From JAXGPX01 sp040766745 (lineage in GTDB: Bacteria; Bacillota; Sulfobacillia; Fermentithermobacillales; Fermentithermobacillaceae): 64,000 bases of DNA. The notes beneath the pieces were generated by a model, which saw only the letters and a list, made by a program, of their open reading frames with translations, was not told where the DNA came from and made no database searches. This document shows positions 1 through 9,766 of the stretch, piece by piece; within the stretch, counting starts at the first letter, position 1, and the number at the start of each line of letters is the position of its first letter. A program made the position numbers and the translations under genes. Location: NCBI GenBank assembly GCA_040766745.1, contig JAXGPX010000003.1, positions 62,001 to 126,000 of the forward strand, in the 5' to 3' direction.

Positions 1-45
1 CGGTTTTACCAGGTCAAAATTCACCCGGCCGAAATACATAAGCGG

Positions 46-576
46 CTATTCGTTAGGCTTATCTTCAGAGCAGCTGCATTCGTCGTCACATTCGCAGTCT
101 TCCTTGCACTCATCATCACACGTGCCATCACATTCGCACTGAGTTTCGTCTGCAGATTTCTCTTTACATTCTTCTTTAGACTCGTCTTTTGCGTCTTCCT
201 TGCCCTTATCCTTATCTTTTCCCTTATCTTTCTTCGGTTTTCCTATGTTAATCTTGGACACGACCTCGGGCAGTTTCTCAACAATCTTGTCCATTATCCC
301 CCGGCCTTCAAAAGTGTAGACCTGAACATCTCCGTCTTCCTTAACCGCAACGATTGCCATGGGCCGAAGAGCTGCCCCGCCGCCTGAACCTGAACCTCCG
401 CCTGCGTCCTTTTCGGTCTTACCCTGGCCGCCGCCTGAGCCAAACCCAAAAGATACAGACTGAATTGGTATCAAGGTTACTTTCCCTGCAACAACCGGTT
501 CCCCAAACACAGTCTTGGTTGATATGAATTTTTCCAGTTGAGAGCCTAGAGCCTCCAGCGATCCTGCATGTTCCAT
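46..576 (-). CDS. gerW: GerW (YtfJ) family spore protein with Cys-rich acidic tail
   Basis: The 176-residue product matches the GerW/YtfJ sporulation family: a short N-terminal helix, a VFGEPVVAGKVTLIPI segment, the glycine-rich SFGFGSGGG stretch and a VYTFEGRG-like beta segment. In Bacillus the protein is made in the forespore and is needed for germination. The start is set by GGAGGCGG just upstream of the ATG. The downstream position relative to the DUF2953 gene repeats the ytfI-ytfJ pair of Bacillus. What is odd is the last 60 residues: a Lys/Asp linker followed by a tail with nine cysteines in C-x-C and C-x3-C spacing among Asp and Glu, which suggests metal binding. The family assignment is firm; the role of the tail is inference. 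Confidence 0.85.
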   Translation of the reverse strand: MEHAGSLEALGSQLEKFISTKTVFGEPVVAGKVTLIPIQSVSFGFGSGGGQGKTEKDAGGGSGSGGGAALRPMAIVAVKEDGDVQVYTFEGRGIMDKIVEKLPEVVSKINIGKPKKDKGKDKDKGKEDAKDESKEECKEKSADETQCECDGTCDDECKEDCECDDECSCSEDKPNE

Positions 577-752
577 GATTCCGCCTCCCCCTTCTGACTA
601 GTTACAGATTATGCAACATGGCCATGGCCGGTATTTGCGGGCCCATGGCATCGTACGCAAACATAATCAGTTAATTTCCTTAACTTCTCACAGGTAGCAA
701 ACACCATCGCTAATCTTTACGAAGAAAAACCCAGCAAGTATCATGACAAGCC

Positions 753-1646
753 CTATTTCTCATCGTAAGTCGAATCAGGCCTCTTGTCTTGTTTGCTGTG
801 ATTGCTTTGATTCCTCTGCTTGTTTTTCTTCCACCAAAACCGCCTGATTTCCTTGTCAAACGCAAAGCGCGCAACAATCCAGGCAATTTGGCCTGGCATT
901 ACCCAAGCAGATGCTTTACCACCGGCGGAGATGAGCTGGCTCTGAAAGTTGGGGTGGATTCTCACTCCTTTCACACCGAAAGCACCTGCATACGCCGAAA
1001 ACAGGCCATATACTATTCCGGTATGGGACGGGTCCGGAAACCCAAGCTCCAGATCCAAATCCGTTTCCAGGTGGGCAGCTCTTAGAAGTCCCTTAACTAC
1101 CCATACCACTTTTGACCTCACCTGAGGTGCGGTAAACTTCTTTATCTCCCTGAGTGAAACTTTCTTGTGTTTCTTCGACTTCTCAGGCCTATTGGGCTTC
1201 TCAGGATTCTTTGATTTTCCTGCACCCTTGGTCTCCTCAACCTTGGGCTCCTCAACCTTGGGCTCCTCCTGTGCCTTGCCTGACTCACCCCGCACCTTAC
1301 CTTTTCCAGCCTTCTTGCCCCCAAGCGCAAAAGGCAGTTTAATCCCGAATAACTTAAGGCAAGGAGCATCAGATTCAGATACCCATATAGAAAATTGCCC
1401 CAGAAAAACCTTCAAGTCCAGTTCGAACCCATAGTCGAACAGTAACAAATCAATATCGCCAGGTTCAGATTCACAACCATCAAGACTGTCTAAAGCCTCT
1501 TCGAGATTGCTCTCAACCTGGCAGAAACCCGTACCTTTCACAGACAAAGGCAGCAGCAAGATGGCTATTAGAGCAAATAGAATAACAGCGGTTAGGACTC
1601 CAAGAATCCTCAAAGCTACAATAATGACTGCCACAAGAATACTCAT
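753..1646 (-). CDS. DUF2953 membrane-anchored sporulation-associated protein (YtfI-like)
   Basis: The 297-residue protein starts with a hydrophobic segment (about residues 5-33) and has a charged middle (about 115-160) rich in Lys, Glu and Pro. The C-terminal DUF2953-like domain has the DLELGFPDPSHTGIVYGL and VRIHPNF motifs. GGAGGGGG lies just before the ATG. The charged linker contains a 15-bp tandem repeat encoding EEPKV (around 1235-1270), so its length may vary between strains. It is followed by gerW on the same strand, the arrangement seen in Bacillus (ytfI-ytfJ), so a sporulation role is likely although the biochemical function is unknown. Confidence 0.8.
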   Translation of the reverse strand: MSILVAVIIVALRILGVLTAVILFALIAILLLPLSVKGTGFCQVESNLEEALDSLDGCESEPGDIDLLLFDYGFELDLKVFLGQFSIWVSESDAPCLKLFGIKLPFALGGKKAGKGKVRGESGKAQEEPKVEEPKVEETKGAGKSKNPEKPNRPEKSKKHKKVSLREIKKFTAPQVRSKVVWVVKGLLRAAHLETDLDLELGFPDPSHTGIVYGLFSAYAGAFGVKGVRIHPNFQSQLISAGGKASAWVMPGQIAWIVARFAFDKEIRRFWWKKNKQRNQSNHSKQDKRPDSTYDEK

Positions 1647-1857
1647 AAATCCCCCTCCGCCTGTGCCCTACATCGATTACTACTTCTGTTGATGGCCGGG
1701 GATTTCCTTTCGGCGGCTAGGGTGGATATCATCTGACAGTCTAGGTTCGCCATTACCTAGCCCTTACAAGAAGGAGAAGCCCGGAGTCATGAGGAAATTT
1801 CTCTTAATTGGACGACGAAACATAATCTCTCACAGTTACGAGGTGTTAGCATAGAAA

Positions 1858-2595
1858 ATGGCAACCAAGCAGAATACATTCCATGCCGTGTTATTCGATC
1901 TGGACGGAACACTAATTGATACAACCCAGGCCATACTCGAATCACTTAAACATACCATCCACTATTTTACAGGCGTAACACCTAAAGAGAGCGAGCTGCG
2001 CCCATACATGGGCCTCCCTTTGTTTGACCAGTTTGCTCTTCTTTTGCCCCGCAACGAAGATAAGGCCTGCCAGATGTACGTAGAACACAATCTGTCCATT
2101 CACAAAAAACACGTCAAGTCTTTCCCGGGGGTAACCAGCACACTCGAAAAGTTGAAAGCCAACGGTATCAAACTCGGACTTGTCACGTCAAAACGCCGGC
2201 ATACAGCCATAGTCGGCCTTGAAATAGCAGGCATTCAAAGCATCTTCGATGCCATGGTTTTTTGTGATGACACGATCAAGCACAAGCCAGACCCTGCACC
2301 GATTTTGAAAGCATTGGATATCCTTGGGTACCACCCGGCAGCAACGACGCTGAATCCTAGGGCGAGCGCACCCGCTTCCATATTCAGAGTTCTTATGGTA
2401 GGGGACTCTCCATCAGATATTAACGCAGCCAAGAACGCTGACAGGGCCTTTGGCTCTGTCGTGGTGTCTGTGCAAAGCGCCGGTGTCACCTACGGAGCGT
2501 ATGAAAAAGACGTCATAGAACAGGAGAAACCCGATTACGTCCTGGATGACATATCCCAGGTTCTTACGTTATGCGGGTTGGCAGACAAAGTCTAG
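1858..2595 (+). CDS. HAD-superfamily phosphatase (phosphoglycolate phosphatase/PpaX-like)
   Basis: The 245-residue product carries the four HAD motifs in order: DLDGT near residue 16 (nucleophile and acid Asp), VTSKR (motif II), KHKPDP (motif III lysine) and GDSPSDINAAKNA (motif IV acidic pair). A helical cap lies between motifs I and II, as in the phosphoglycolate phosphatase and PpaX pyrophosphatase group. It probably hydrolyses a small phosphorylated metabolite in the cytoplasm; the substrate cannot be read from the sequence. About 15 extra residues (around LNPRASAPAS) sit just before motif IV. The gene is divergent from the DUF2953 gene and is followed closely by the prolyl oligopeptidase gene, possibly as an operon. 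Confidence 0.85.
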   Translation: MATKQNTFHAVLFDLDGTLIDTTQAILESLKHTIHYFTGVTPKESELRPYMGLPLFDQFALLLPRNEDKACQMYVEHNLSIHKKHVKSFPGVTSTLEKLKANGIKLGLVTSKRRHTAIVGLEIAGIQSIFDAMVFCDDTIKHKPDPAPILKALDILGYHPAATTLNPRASAPASIFRVLMVGDSPSDINAAKNADRAFGSVVVSVQSAGVTYGAYEKDVIEQEKPDYVLDDISQVLTLCGLADKV

Positions 2596-2684
2596 TGGAT
2601 AACCCGGCTCAGGAGATTGTGTGTTGTTTGGCCTGATTGTACCGTACTTCTTGTTGGTTCTCAGTAAGTCATCTGAAAGGACTG

Positions 2685-4792
2685 ATGGAATTGACCAAAC
2701 CGCGTCAAATACACATTCCCCATCTGCCTCATACTCCCAAGCAAACAGTAACTGACATAGTTCACGGCGTGCTAATTGAAGACCCTTACCGCTGGTTAGA
2801 AAATGGCCAATCCCCGGAAACAAGGGCTTGGACCCAGGCTCAGAACCAGAGAACAGCGGCAGTCATGGGGCAACTAGTTGAACGAGATTTACTTGGAGAA
2901 CGTATGACAGAACTCATGTCACAGGACACTGTAGGATCGCCTTTGCTGCGCGGGAGCAAACTGTTCTACACAAAACGCATACAGGGAAAAAACCAGCCGG
3001 TTCTCATGGTTGTAGACCTTGGAGAACTCTCAGAAGCGACGATTCTCGTTGACCCAAACGAAGAAAGCAAGGCCGGAATCGTAGCTCTTGACTGGTGGTA
3101 TCCGTCCTCAGACGGCTCTATGCTAGCCTACGGCCTTTCTGAAAAAGGCGACGAATGGAGCGTGCTCCATGTCCTCAACGTCAAAACCGGTGAACTTCTG
3201 CCTGAGAGAATCGAAAGAGCCAGATATTCTGGGGTAACGTGGCAAAAAGACAATGAAGGGTTCTACTACGGAAGGTATCCAAAACCAGGTGAGGTCCCTC
3301 CCGGAGAAGAGAACTACAATAGGCACATTTTCTATCACAAACTAGGTACCGGCCCGGCCTGTGACCCTAAGATTTTTGGAGAAGGCCGCCCCAAAGAACT
3401 GTCATATGGGACTTCCTTGTCAGACGACGGCAAATACCTCCTCCTCACTGTCTCTTATGGCTGGAACAGCACAGACCTTTTCTTCCGTGACGAAACCATC
3501 CCTGGAAGTGAATTCATGCCGATAATAGAAGGCAAAGATGCAATCTTCTACGGACACATAATCGGCGAGACTCTGTACATGATCACCAATTTCCAGGCAT
3601 CGAAGTACAAGATAGTCGCCGTAGACCTGGGAAATCCCGCCATGGAGAACTGGAAGACTATTATCCCTGAATCACCTGATATGACCATAGACAACGTAGA
3701 GTTCACCAAAGGCCACATGATTATATCTTGTTGAAACACGCTGTATCCCATCTGCACGTATACAGCCTGGACGGCAGTTTCAAAAAGGAAATCCCGTTGC
3801 CTACCCTTGGAACAATTACAGGGTTAACAGCAGACCTGGATAGTTCTGAATTCTTCTTCACCTTTGAGTCTTTCCTGGTCCCCCCGGCAATCTACAGTTC
3901 CAGCTTGGAAAAGGGTGGCGAACCAAAAGTGTTCCTTGAGAGCGCCAAAGCCGTAGACCAGAACCTGGCATCAATAGAGCAAGTTTTTTACCCGTCAAAA
4001 GACGGCACCAAAATCCCTATGTTCATTCTGAGACGCAGCGACCTTGAAATTTCAAGCAGCAACCCATATCCAACGGTACTGTCAGGCTACGGTGGGTTCA
4101 ACATAAGCCGGACCCCTGTTTATTCCCCTGCCATTGTACCGTGGATTGAATCCGGAGGAATCTACGCGTCGGCCAACTTAAGAGGCGGCAGCGAGTACGG
4201 AGAAGACTGGCATAGAGCAGGCATGCTCGATAAGAAGCAAAACGTATTTGACGATTTCATTGCGGCAGGAGAGTACTTAATAAACAAGGGATATACCGAT
4301 AAAGATCATCTGGGCATCTGGGGCAGGAGCAACGGCGGGCTCCTAGTTGGGGCTGCCCTCACCCAGCGTCCGGACCTCTTCAGGACAGTGGCGTGCGGAG
4401 TACCGCTCCTTGACATGGTACGGTACCATAAGTTTCTAATCGCTTACCTCTGGTGCTCAGAATACGGAAACCCTGATGATCCAGAGGAGTTCCAATGGAT
4501 CTACGCATATTCGCCGTACCACCATGTCCATGAAAATATATCATATCCCGCAGTGTACACTTACACTGCTGAATCTGATACAAGAGTTGATCCTTTGCAC
4601 GCGAAGAAGATGACTGCCTTGCTTCAAGACGTCTCGGCACGAACTCCGTCGAAAGGGCCGTTGCTTCTGGTAGTGGAATCCGATGCAGGCCACGGCGTAG
4701 GAAAGCCTCTGTACAAGATAGTTGACGAGCAAGCAAATATGTGGGGCTTCATGGCGTGGCAGCTGGGACTAAATATCAAGAACTCTAAATAG
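2685..4792 (+). pseudogene. Prolyl oligopeptidase (S9A), interrupted by a frameshift
   Basis: Two overlapping reading frames make one prolyl oligopeptidase. The first (start ATG 2685 after AAAGGA, stop at 3734) contains the DPYRWLEN signature and most of the beta-propeller. The second resumes at about 3726 with LKHAVSHLHVYSLDG and carries the rest of the propeller and the hydrolase domain, with catalytic Ser in GRSNGG, Asp in SDTRVDP and His in DAGHG. The frames join without loss of conserved sequence if one base is restored near 3728, so the sequence has a -1 frameshift. No slippery heptamer is evident. The enzyme would cut after proline in short peptides. The shift is either a recent mutation or a sequencing error; all catalytic residues remain. 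Confidence 0.8.
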
Positions 4793-4970
4793 CAGTGGCA
4801 TGGTCAGGAATTGACCAAACGATAGCCGCAGAAGTGATCAAGAGTCATTTGAGGTAATCAAGGCAGCCTGTGTGAGCGAGAAGTACACAGGCTGGCCTCA
4901 GTTGTCGGAGCATATTGGCACGCCATCATACGGCTGAACGGCTCTCCCTGGGTTGATAATTTCGGTTAAG

Positions 4971-5543
4971 CTACGCTGTAGGTCTGTTGCTAGCAGAAAG
5001 CCCATGTTCATTTGAATGCCCTTCGAGGAACTGCTCTTTTGATATCTCCATCAAAATAAGCTGCATAGAAACAAATTTGGCCATCCCCACCGGCCTAAAC
5101 CCGATCTTATTGTAACACCTTCTGGCCCTGTGGTTCTCCTTATCCACCCTGAGGTAAATTGTCTTAATCGAGTAATTTTCAAAAACCCACTTCACAAAAG
5201 TATAAACTGCATCTTCGCCAATACCGCGGTTCCAGTAATCTTTTTCTCCAATAACTACCCTCAATTCTCCTGTATGTAATCTCCAAGATACATTCAGAAT
5301 CTCTATTTCACCAATGAATCTTCCATCCAGGGTTTCAATAGCAAGGGTTCTCTTACTCACAGGCGGTTTCTCCAGGTACCAGTCTCTGGCTTCGTCTCTG
5401 CACGAAAACTTCTTTCCGGCCCACCTGCATATTTCTTCATCCTCATCCCATTCTATAAGTTTGGGCAAATCCCGTTCAGTAATTGCCCTCAGGCGAACCT
5501 TATCTCCAGTAAGCTTGTTTTCAAGGCCTTTATGCATATGCAA
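4971..5543 (-). CDS. GNAT-family N-acetyltransferase (RimJ/RimL-like)
   Basis: The 190-residue product starts with a typical GNAT segment (GDKVRLRAITERDLPKLIEW). It has a central GELRVVIGEKDYWNRGIGEDA stretch forming the acetyl-CoA pyrophosphate-binding loop (R/Q-x-x-G-x-G/A-like) and a C-terminal NHRARRCYNKIGFRPVG motif found in RimJ/RimL-type acetyltransferases. It should transfer acetyl from acetyl-CoA to an amine on a protein or small molecule; the acceptor is unknown. No strong ribosome binding site is seen, and the second Met codon is an equally good start. The gene lies downstream of the D-Ala ligase-like gene on the same strand but about 390 bp away. Confidence 0.8.
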   Translation of the reverse strand: MHMHKGLENKLTGDKVRLRAITERDLPKLIEWDEDEEICRWAGKKFSCRDEARDWYLEKPPVSKRTLAIETLDGRFIGEIEILNVSWRLHTGELRVVIGEKDYWNRGIGEDAVYTFVKWVFENYSIKTIYLRVDKENHRARRCYNKIGFRPVGMAKFVSMQLILMEISKEQFLEGHSNEHGLSASNRPTA

Positions 5544-5933
5544 TTTTCACGCCCTCAGAAAGAAGGGCTCCCCTCCCTTCGCCACTGCCACAAAAGCCCT
5601 CAGTTGCCTTCAAAAGGCCAATGACGTAAGACTGGCAAATATGTGACTTCAGAAGATTCGACGTTGCTAACAGATTACCTGCTAGACGTGGGATTGTAAT
5701 TTCGGGAAGGGGTAGAATTACCTGCCTGAACGGTCCATGTCAGAACCAAACTGCAGGCGAAACCGGGTGAACCACGTAATGATATTGGCCAGCGGTAATG
5801 ATACGCCGGGCCCAAAAATCAGATACCGTGCTGCCCCTGTATGCCTGCAAAAATATGGCTAGAGGAAACAGCACGGTCAACCACTCAACTACATAGCCGC
5901 CCAAGCAATTTTGCTGCCTTGGCGGAACAACCG
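5544..5933 (-). other. Gene-poor stretch with a possible small membrane peptide
   Basis: No confident gene is present. On the minus strand an open frame ending at 5740 encodes a hydrophobic stretch (VVEWLTVLFPLAIFLQAY) within the region 5740-5904. Its only ATG lies inside the upstream ATP-grasp gene, and internal TTG/GTG starts have weak ribosome binding sites. A similar stretch (AVLEWAASAAVLFPPVAI) occurs after the CPBP protease gene at about 27900-28000. It could be a small membrane peptide or a gene remnant. Confidence 0.3.
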
Positions 5934-6965
5934 TCACGCTATTTGCTTGCTCAGGGACACTGGCGCTGAAAGGTGCAGCAGCCCGTGGCGCTTCAAAGCA
6001 CACGCTAAAATTCCATTAACAAGTTCTTGATAGGACCAGCCCGCTTTCTCAGCAATTCTCGGGTAATCTGAAAACCCCGGGGCCATACCGGGCAACGGGT
6101 TGACTTCTATAACATTTGGTATGCCATGCTTGTCAAGACGCATATCGACCCTGGCAAAGTCCCTGCAATCGAGAACACGGTAAGTTCGCAGAGCAGTATC
6201 CTTGATCTGCTCTTCTAGTTCAGGAGACACGTGGGCAGGGCACGAATAGTATTTATCCTCAGACCACTCTACCTTAAACTGCCGGGAATAGATGCTTCCA
6301 TGATCTTCGGGTATTTCAGAAAAGTTAATCTCCATTATCGGAAATACCTGAGGTTCTTTGTTGCCTATTAGCCCTACTGTAAACTCCCTTCCAGACAGAA
6401 ATTCCTCTGCCAGGACAGGCTGCTTGTAGAGTTGAATCAACCTTCTCGCTTCGGATACAACTTCAAGAGGGTTATTGCACAAAGAACTCGGTGAAATGCC
6501 CATACTTGAACCCTCATGTGCAGGTTTCAAAAACAACGGAAACTCTAGATCCCCGGTATCGATTTCATCTTCCGTCTCGAAGACTCTAAATTTCGCCGTA
6601 GGTATGTTGTGAAAGGCCAAAATCTTCTTGGTTAGAGGCTTATCAAGAGTAACAGCCAGCGTGAGTACGCCTGAACCTGTATACGGGATGCCTAGCATTT
6701 CGAGCATAGCAGGTATGTGGCTTTCCCGTGACTCTCCCCTGAGTCCCTCGCACATGTTGAAAACAATGTCCATGTTCCCGGCCATAAGTTTCAAATATGC
6801 GGTATCGTTGCCTTCAATCAGCCGAACCTCGTGGCCGTAGGCTTTTAGCGCCTCGGCAACTGCAAGCACCGTCGACTCAGAGTCAAATTCTGCCCCTGAG
6901 TCAGGAGGCTCTCCTTCGTCAGGAGGTTCCCCCTTCAAGTTAAACATAACGCCTATAACAGCCAT
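5934..6965 (-). CDS. D-alanine-D-alanine ligase-like ATP-grasp enzyme
   Basis: This is an ATP-grasp ligase of the D-Ala-D-Ala ligase family. It has an N-terminal MFNLKGE segment, the VFNMCEGLRGESRESHIPAMLEMLGIPYTGSG substrate-domain region, LDKPLTKKIL, a LFLKPAHEGSSMGI lysine/ATP-binding segment and the C-terminal metal-binding EVNPLPGM motif. It would join D-alanine (or a related amino acid) for peptidoglycan precursors in the cytoplasm. I prefer the ATG at 6965 over the upstream ATG at 7004, because AGAAGGGGG lies 12 bases before it and the homologous region starts there; this gives 343 residues, the family size. Its neighbours (GNAT and Lon) give no extra functional clue. Confidence 0.85.
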   Translation of the reverse strand: MAVIGVMFNLKGEPPDEGEPPDSGAEFDSESTVLAVAEALKAYGHEVRLIEGNDTAYLKLMAGNMDIVFNMCEGLRGESRESHIPAMLEMLGIPYTGSGVLTLAVTLDKPLTKKILAFHNIPTAKFRVFETEDEIDTGDLEFPLFLKPAHEGSSMGISPSSLCNNPLEVVSEARRLIQLYKQPVLAEEFLSGREFTVGLIGNKEPQVFPIMEINFSEIPEDHGSIYSRQFKVEWSEDKYYSCPAHVSPELEEQIKDTALRTYRVLDCRDFARVDMRLDKHGIPNVIEVNPLPGMAPGFSDYPRIAEKAGWSYQELVNGILACALKRHGLLHLSAPVSLSKQIA

Positions 6966-7071
6966 GCTATGCCATGTCCCCCTTCTGGGTTTGTGTTGCT
7001 GCAAGTGATTATTGCACGGTCTATTATAGGCGTCAATCGGTTTTTTTATTGCAAAATGTTAGGTCAAATCC

Positions 7072-9480
7072 TCAACTTATGTGATTAACAGCCACATTTT
7101 CGCCTTGTTTGAGATCTCCTACACACGGGAAAGCACCCAGTTCTGAGTTCTCTCCAACCACAAGGGCAGTGGACAAAACCTGGTCCATATGATCTACCAG
7201 TTCGATATTGAGATCCTCGCGGACATTGGCAGGGATGTCCTCTAAATCCTTCTCGTTTTCAAGAGGCAGCAGCACCCTTGAAACCCCGGCCCTGTGGGCA
7301 GCCAGAACCTTCTCCTTAACTCCGCCGATTGGCAAAACCCTGCCTCTGAGGGTTATCTCCCCGGTCATAGCAATGTCATGCCTTACGGGCCTGTTAGTCA
7401 GTGCAGACGCGATCGCACAGGCTATCGTGATACCGGCCGACGGCCCGTCCTTGGGTATTGCGCCTTCGGGAACGTGTACGTGAATATCAATGGACTCGTA
7501 GAAATTCGGCGCCAATCCAAGATCGGCGCTCCGTGACCTTAGATAACTGACAGCCGCTTGAGCCGATTCTTTCATGACGTCGCCGAGCTGCCCTGTAAGA
7601 GTAAGGCTTCCTTTGCCCTCTACAACACTGACCTCACAAGGCATTACATCGCCGCCAAAATCAGTGACCGCAATAGCCAACGCAACTCCAATCTGATCTT
7701 CCTTCTCGGCCTGGCCATAGTGGAATCTCGGAATTCCTAGGAACTTCCCAGTATTCTTAGGCGTCACTATTACTCTTTGCTTTTTGCCTGAAACCAGGTC
7801 TTTTGCAGTTTTCCTGCAAATAGTTGCCAGTTGCCTTTCCAGATTCCTAACGCCTGCTTCACGGGTATAAGACCTGATAATTACCTTTAAGGAATCTTTT
7901 CTTATGGTAAGGTTAGACGGCGACAGGCCGTGTTCCTCAAGCATCTTAGGAATCAAGAACTGATTGCCGATTTCTACCTTTTCCTCCTCGGTATACCCTG
8001 GGAGAGTAATTACTTCCATTCTGTCTAGAAGCGGTTTCGGAATTTGGTAACTTGAGTTGGCAGTAGTGATAAACATAACCCTGGACAGGTCAAAGGGAAC
8101 CTCAAGGTAGTGATCGGAAAATTGATGATTTTGTTCCGGATCTAGGACTTCAAGTAAAGCCGCGGCCGGATCCCCGCGAAAATCAGACGCCAACTTATCG
8201 ATTTCATCCATCAGGAACACTGGATTTCTTGAACCTGCGTTTCTAAGCCCCTGAATTATCCGTCCTGGAAGGGCGCCTATATATGTGCGCCTGTGGCCCC
8301 TGATTTCAGCCTCATCCCTTACACCGCCCAGGGAAATCCGGACAAACTTGCGGCCAAGGGCTCTGGCTATAGACTTGGCCAAAGATGTCTTTCCGACACC
8401 CGGAGGCCCTACAAAGCACAGAATGGGCCCTTTGGGCTTGTTCACAAGTTTACGGATGGCAAGGTATTCAAGGATCCTCTCTTTAACATCATCAAGACCG
8501 TAATGGTCTTGATCAAGAATCTTTTGGGCCCGGCCGATATCGATAGTATCTTCTGTAAGAACGTTCCACGGTAGCGAAACCAGCCACTCAAGATACGTCC
8601 TCACTACTACCGCTTCTGCTGCGGCCTGGGGCATTTTTTCAAGGCGATCGACTTCTCGTAAGGCCTTCTCTTTTACGTCACCGGCTAGGCCTGCCTTTTC
8701 AATCTTCCGCCTGAATTCGTCAGTTTCGCTTACAGCTTCCTCCTTGTCACCCAGTTCCTTTTGAATTGCTTTCATCTGTTCTCTTAACCAGTATTCTTTT
8801 TGGCTTCGCTCAATTTGCTTGCGGACACGCATGTTAATCCGTTTTTCGAGGCTTGCAAGCTCAATTTCCTTGTTCAGAATGTCGAGAACCTTCTCAGTTC
8901 GCTCTCTTACCGGAATTGCCTCCAACACCTTTTGCTTATCATCAACGGAAACCGGTATGTGGCCCGCCACGGTATCACACAACCGCCCGGCTTCAGTAAC
9001 GCTTGCTATTGAAATCAAGGTCTCGGCAGGAACATTCCTTGTTACCCTGACGTACTCCTCATACTGCTCCATAAGGCTCTTTACAAATAATTCGTTTTCT
9101 TCTGGCCCTATACGGCTGTCCTTCAGTTCTTCTACAATCACTACATAAGCTGGATTGCTTGCAATGTAGGCGGTGATTCTTATTCGCTTTAGGCCCTCTA
9201 CCACTATGCGAAGATTTCCCGAAGAAGTTTTCGCAGTTTCCTTAATTATCCCTAAAGTCCCCGCGCCATATATATGTTCAGGCAAGGGATCAGCAATGTC
9301 GGTTGCTTTTTGTGAACACATAACAATGGTCATCCCAGAAGCCTGGGCGATTTCTACCGCCTTCACAGACTTGGGCCGGCCAACCTCAAGAGATATCGTT
9401 GTGCCGGGAAACACCAGCACGTTTCGTAGGGGCAAAAGCGGGTAGGACTTTTGACCGGTATCCTTTGTTTGATTCATCAT
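7072..9480 (-). CDS. lon: ATP-dependent protease LonA
   Basis: The 802-residue product is a full-length LonA. The N-terminal substrate domain starts with YPLLPLRNVLVFPG, followed by a long helical region. The AAA+ module has Walker A GPPGVGKTS (about residue 355) and Walker B VFLMDEIDK. The C-terminal S16 protease domain has the catalytic serine in KDGPSAG and the lysine in GGVKEKVLAAHRAG. It degrades unfolded and regulatory proteins in the cytoplasm. GGGAGGTG precedes the ATG. It is the last gene of the tig-clpP-clpX-lonB-lonA cluster, an order close to Bacillus subtilis tig-clpX-lonB-lonA. Confidence 0.97.
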   Translation of the reverse strand: MMNQTKDTGQKSYPLLPLRNVLVFPGTTISLEVGRPKSVKAVEIAQASGMTIVMCSQKATDIADPLPEHIYGAGTLGIIKETAKTSSGNLRIVVEGLKRIRITAYIASNPAYVVIVEELKDSRIGPEENELFVKSLMEQYEEYVRVTRNVPAETLISIASVTEAGRLCDTVAGHIPVSVDDKQKVLEAIPVRERTEKVLDILNKEIELASLEKRINMRVRKQIERSQKEYWLREQMKAIQKELGDKEEAVSETDEFRRKIEKAGLAGDVKEKALREVDRLEKMPQAAAEAVVVRTYLEWLVSLPWNVLTEDTIDIGRAQKILDQDHYGLDDVKERILEYLAIRKLVNKPKGPILCFVGPPGVGKTSLAKSIARALGRKFVRISLGGVRDEAEIRGHRRTYIGALPGRIIQGLRNAGSRNPVFLMDEIDKLASDFRGDPAAALLEVLDPEQNHQFSDHYLEVPFDLSRVMFITTANSSYQIPKPLLDRMEVITLPGYTEEEKVEIGNQFLIPKMLEEHGLSPSNLTIRKDSLKVIIRSYTREAGVRNLERQLATICRKTAKDLVSGKKQRVIVTPKNTGKFLGIPRFHYGQAEKEDQIGVALAIAVTDFGGDVMPCEVSVVEGKGSLTLTGQLGDVMKESAQAAVSYLRSRSADLGLAPNFYESIDIHVHVPEGAIPKDGPSAGITIACAIASALTNRPVRHDIAMTGEITLRGRVLPIGGVKEKVLAAHRAGVSRVLLPLENEKDLEDIPANVREDLNIELVDHMDQVLSTALVVGENSELGAFPCVGDLKQGENVAVNHIS

Positions 9481-9515
9481 TTGTACACACCTCCCGCGTT
9501 CTCCTCATGTCTCAG

Positions 9516-9743
9516 TCATATCATATTGCCCTGCCAAAAGCCTAAGTGACACGGTGCAAATGTATTTTTATATTCTATTTGACCTAACAGAACTCCTTCA
9601 CATTCTTTTGTCAAAAACCAGGACACTTCTACAGGTTCTGGGCTGGATTCCAACATTCTTAAGACTTTAGTCTTGTGCTTGTCCAATATTCTAGTATTAA
9701 ACGGGAATCCGGGATTGAAGGCCCTACACGGCTTACTGTTCAC
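9516..9743 (-). CDS. Small hypothetical protein between lonB and lonA
   Basis: A 75-codon frame with a GTG start lies in the 286-bp gap between lonB and lonA. The product would be soluble, with one Cys pair far apart and no recognisable domain. There is no convincing ribosome binding site, so it may not be expressed. The gap otherwise holds the expected lonA leader and promoter region. Confidence 0.2.
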   Translation of the reverse strand: MNSKPCRAFNPGFPFNTRILDKHKTKVLRMLESSPEPVEVSWFLTKECEGVLLGQIEYKNTFAPCHLGFWQGNMI

Positions 9744-9766
9744 AAGAATAATACCCGAATTGCATC

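Noticed and set aside
3715..3735. Programmed ribosomal frameshift in prolyl oligopeptidase
   Set aside because: No slippery heptamer or downstream structure is evident, and the family does not use one.
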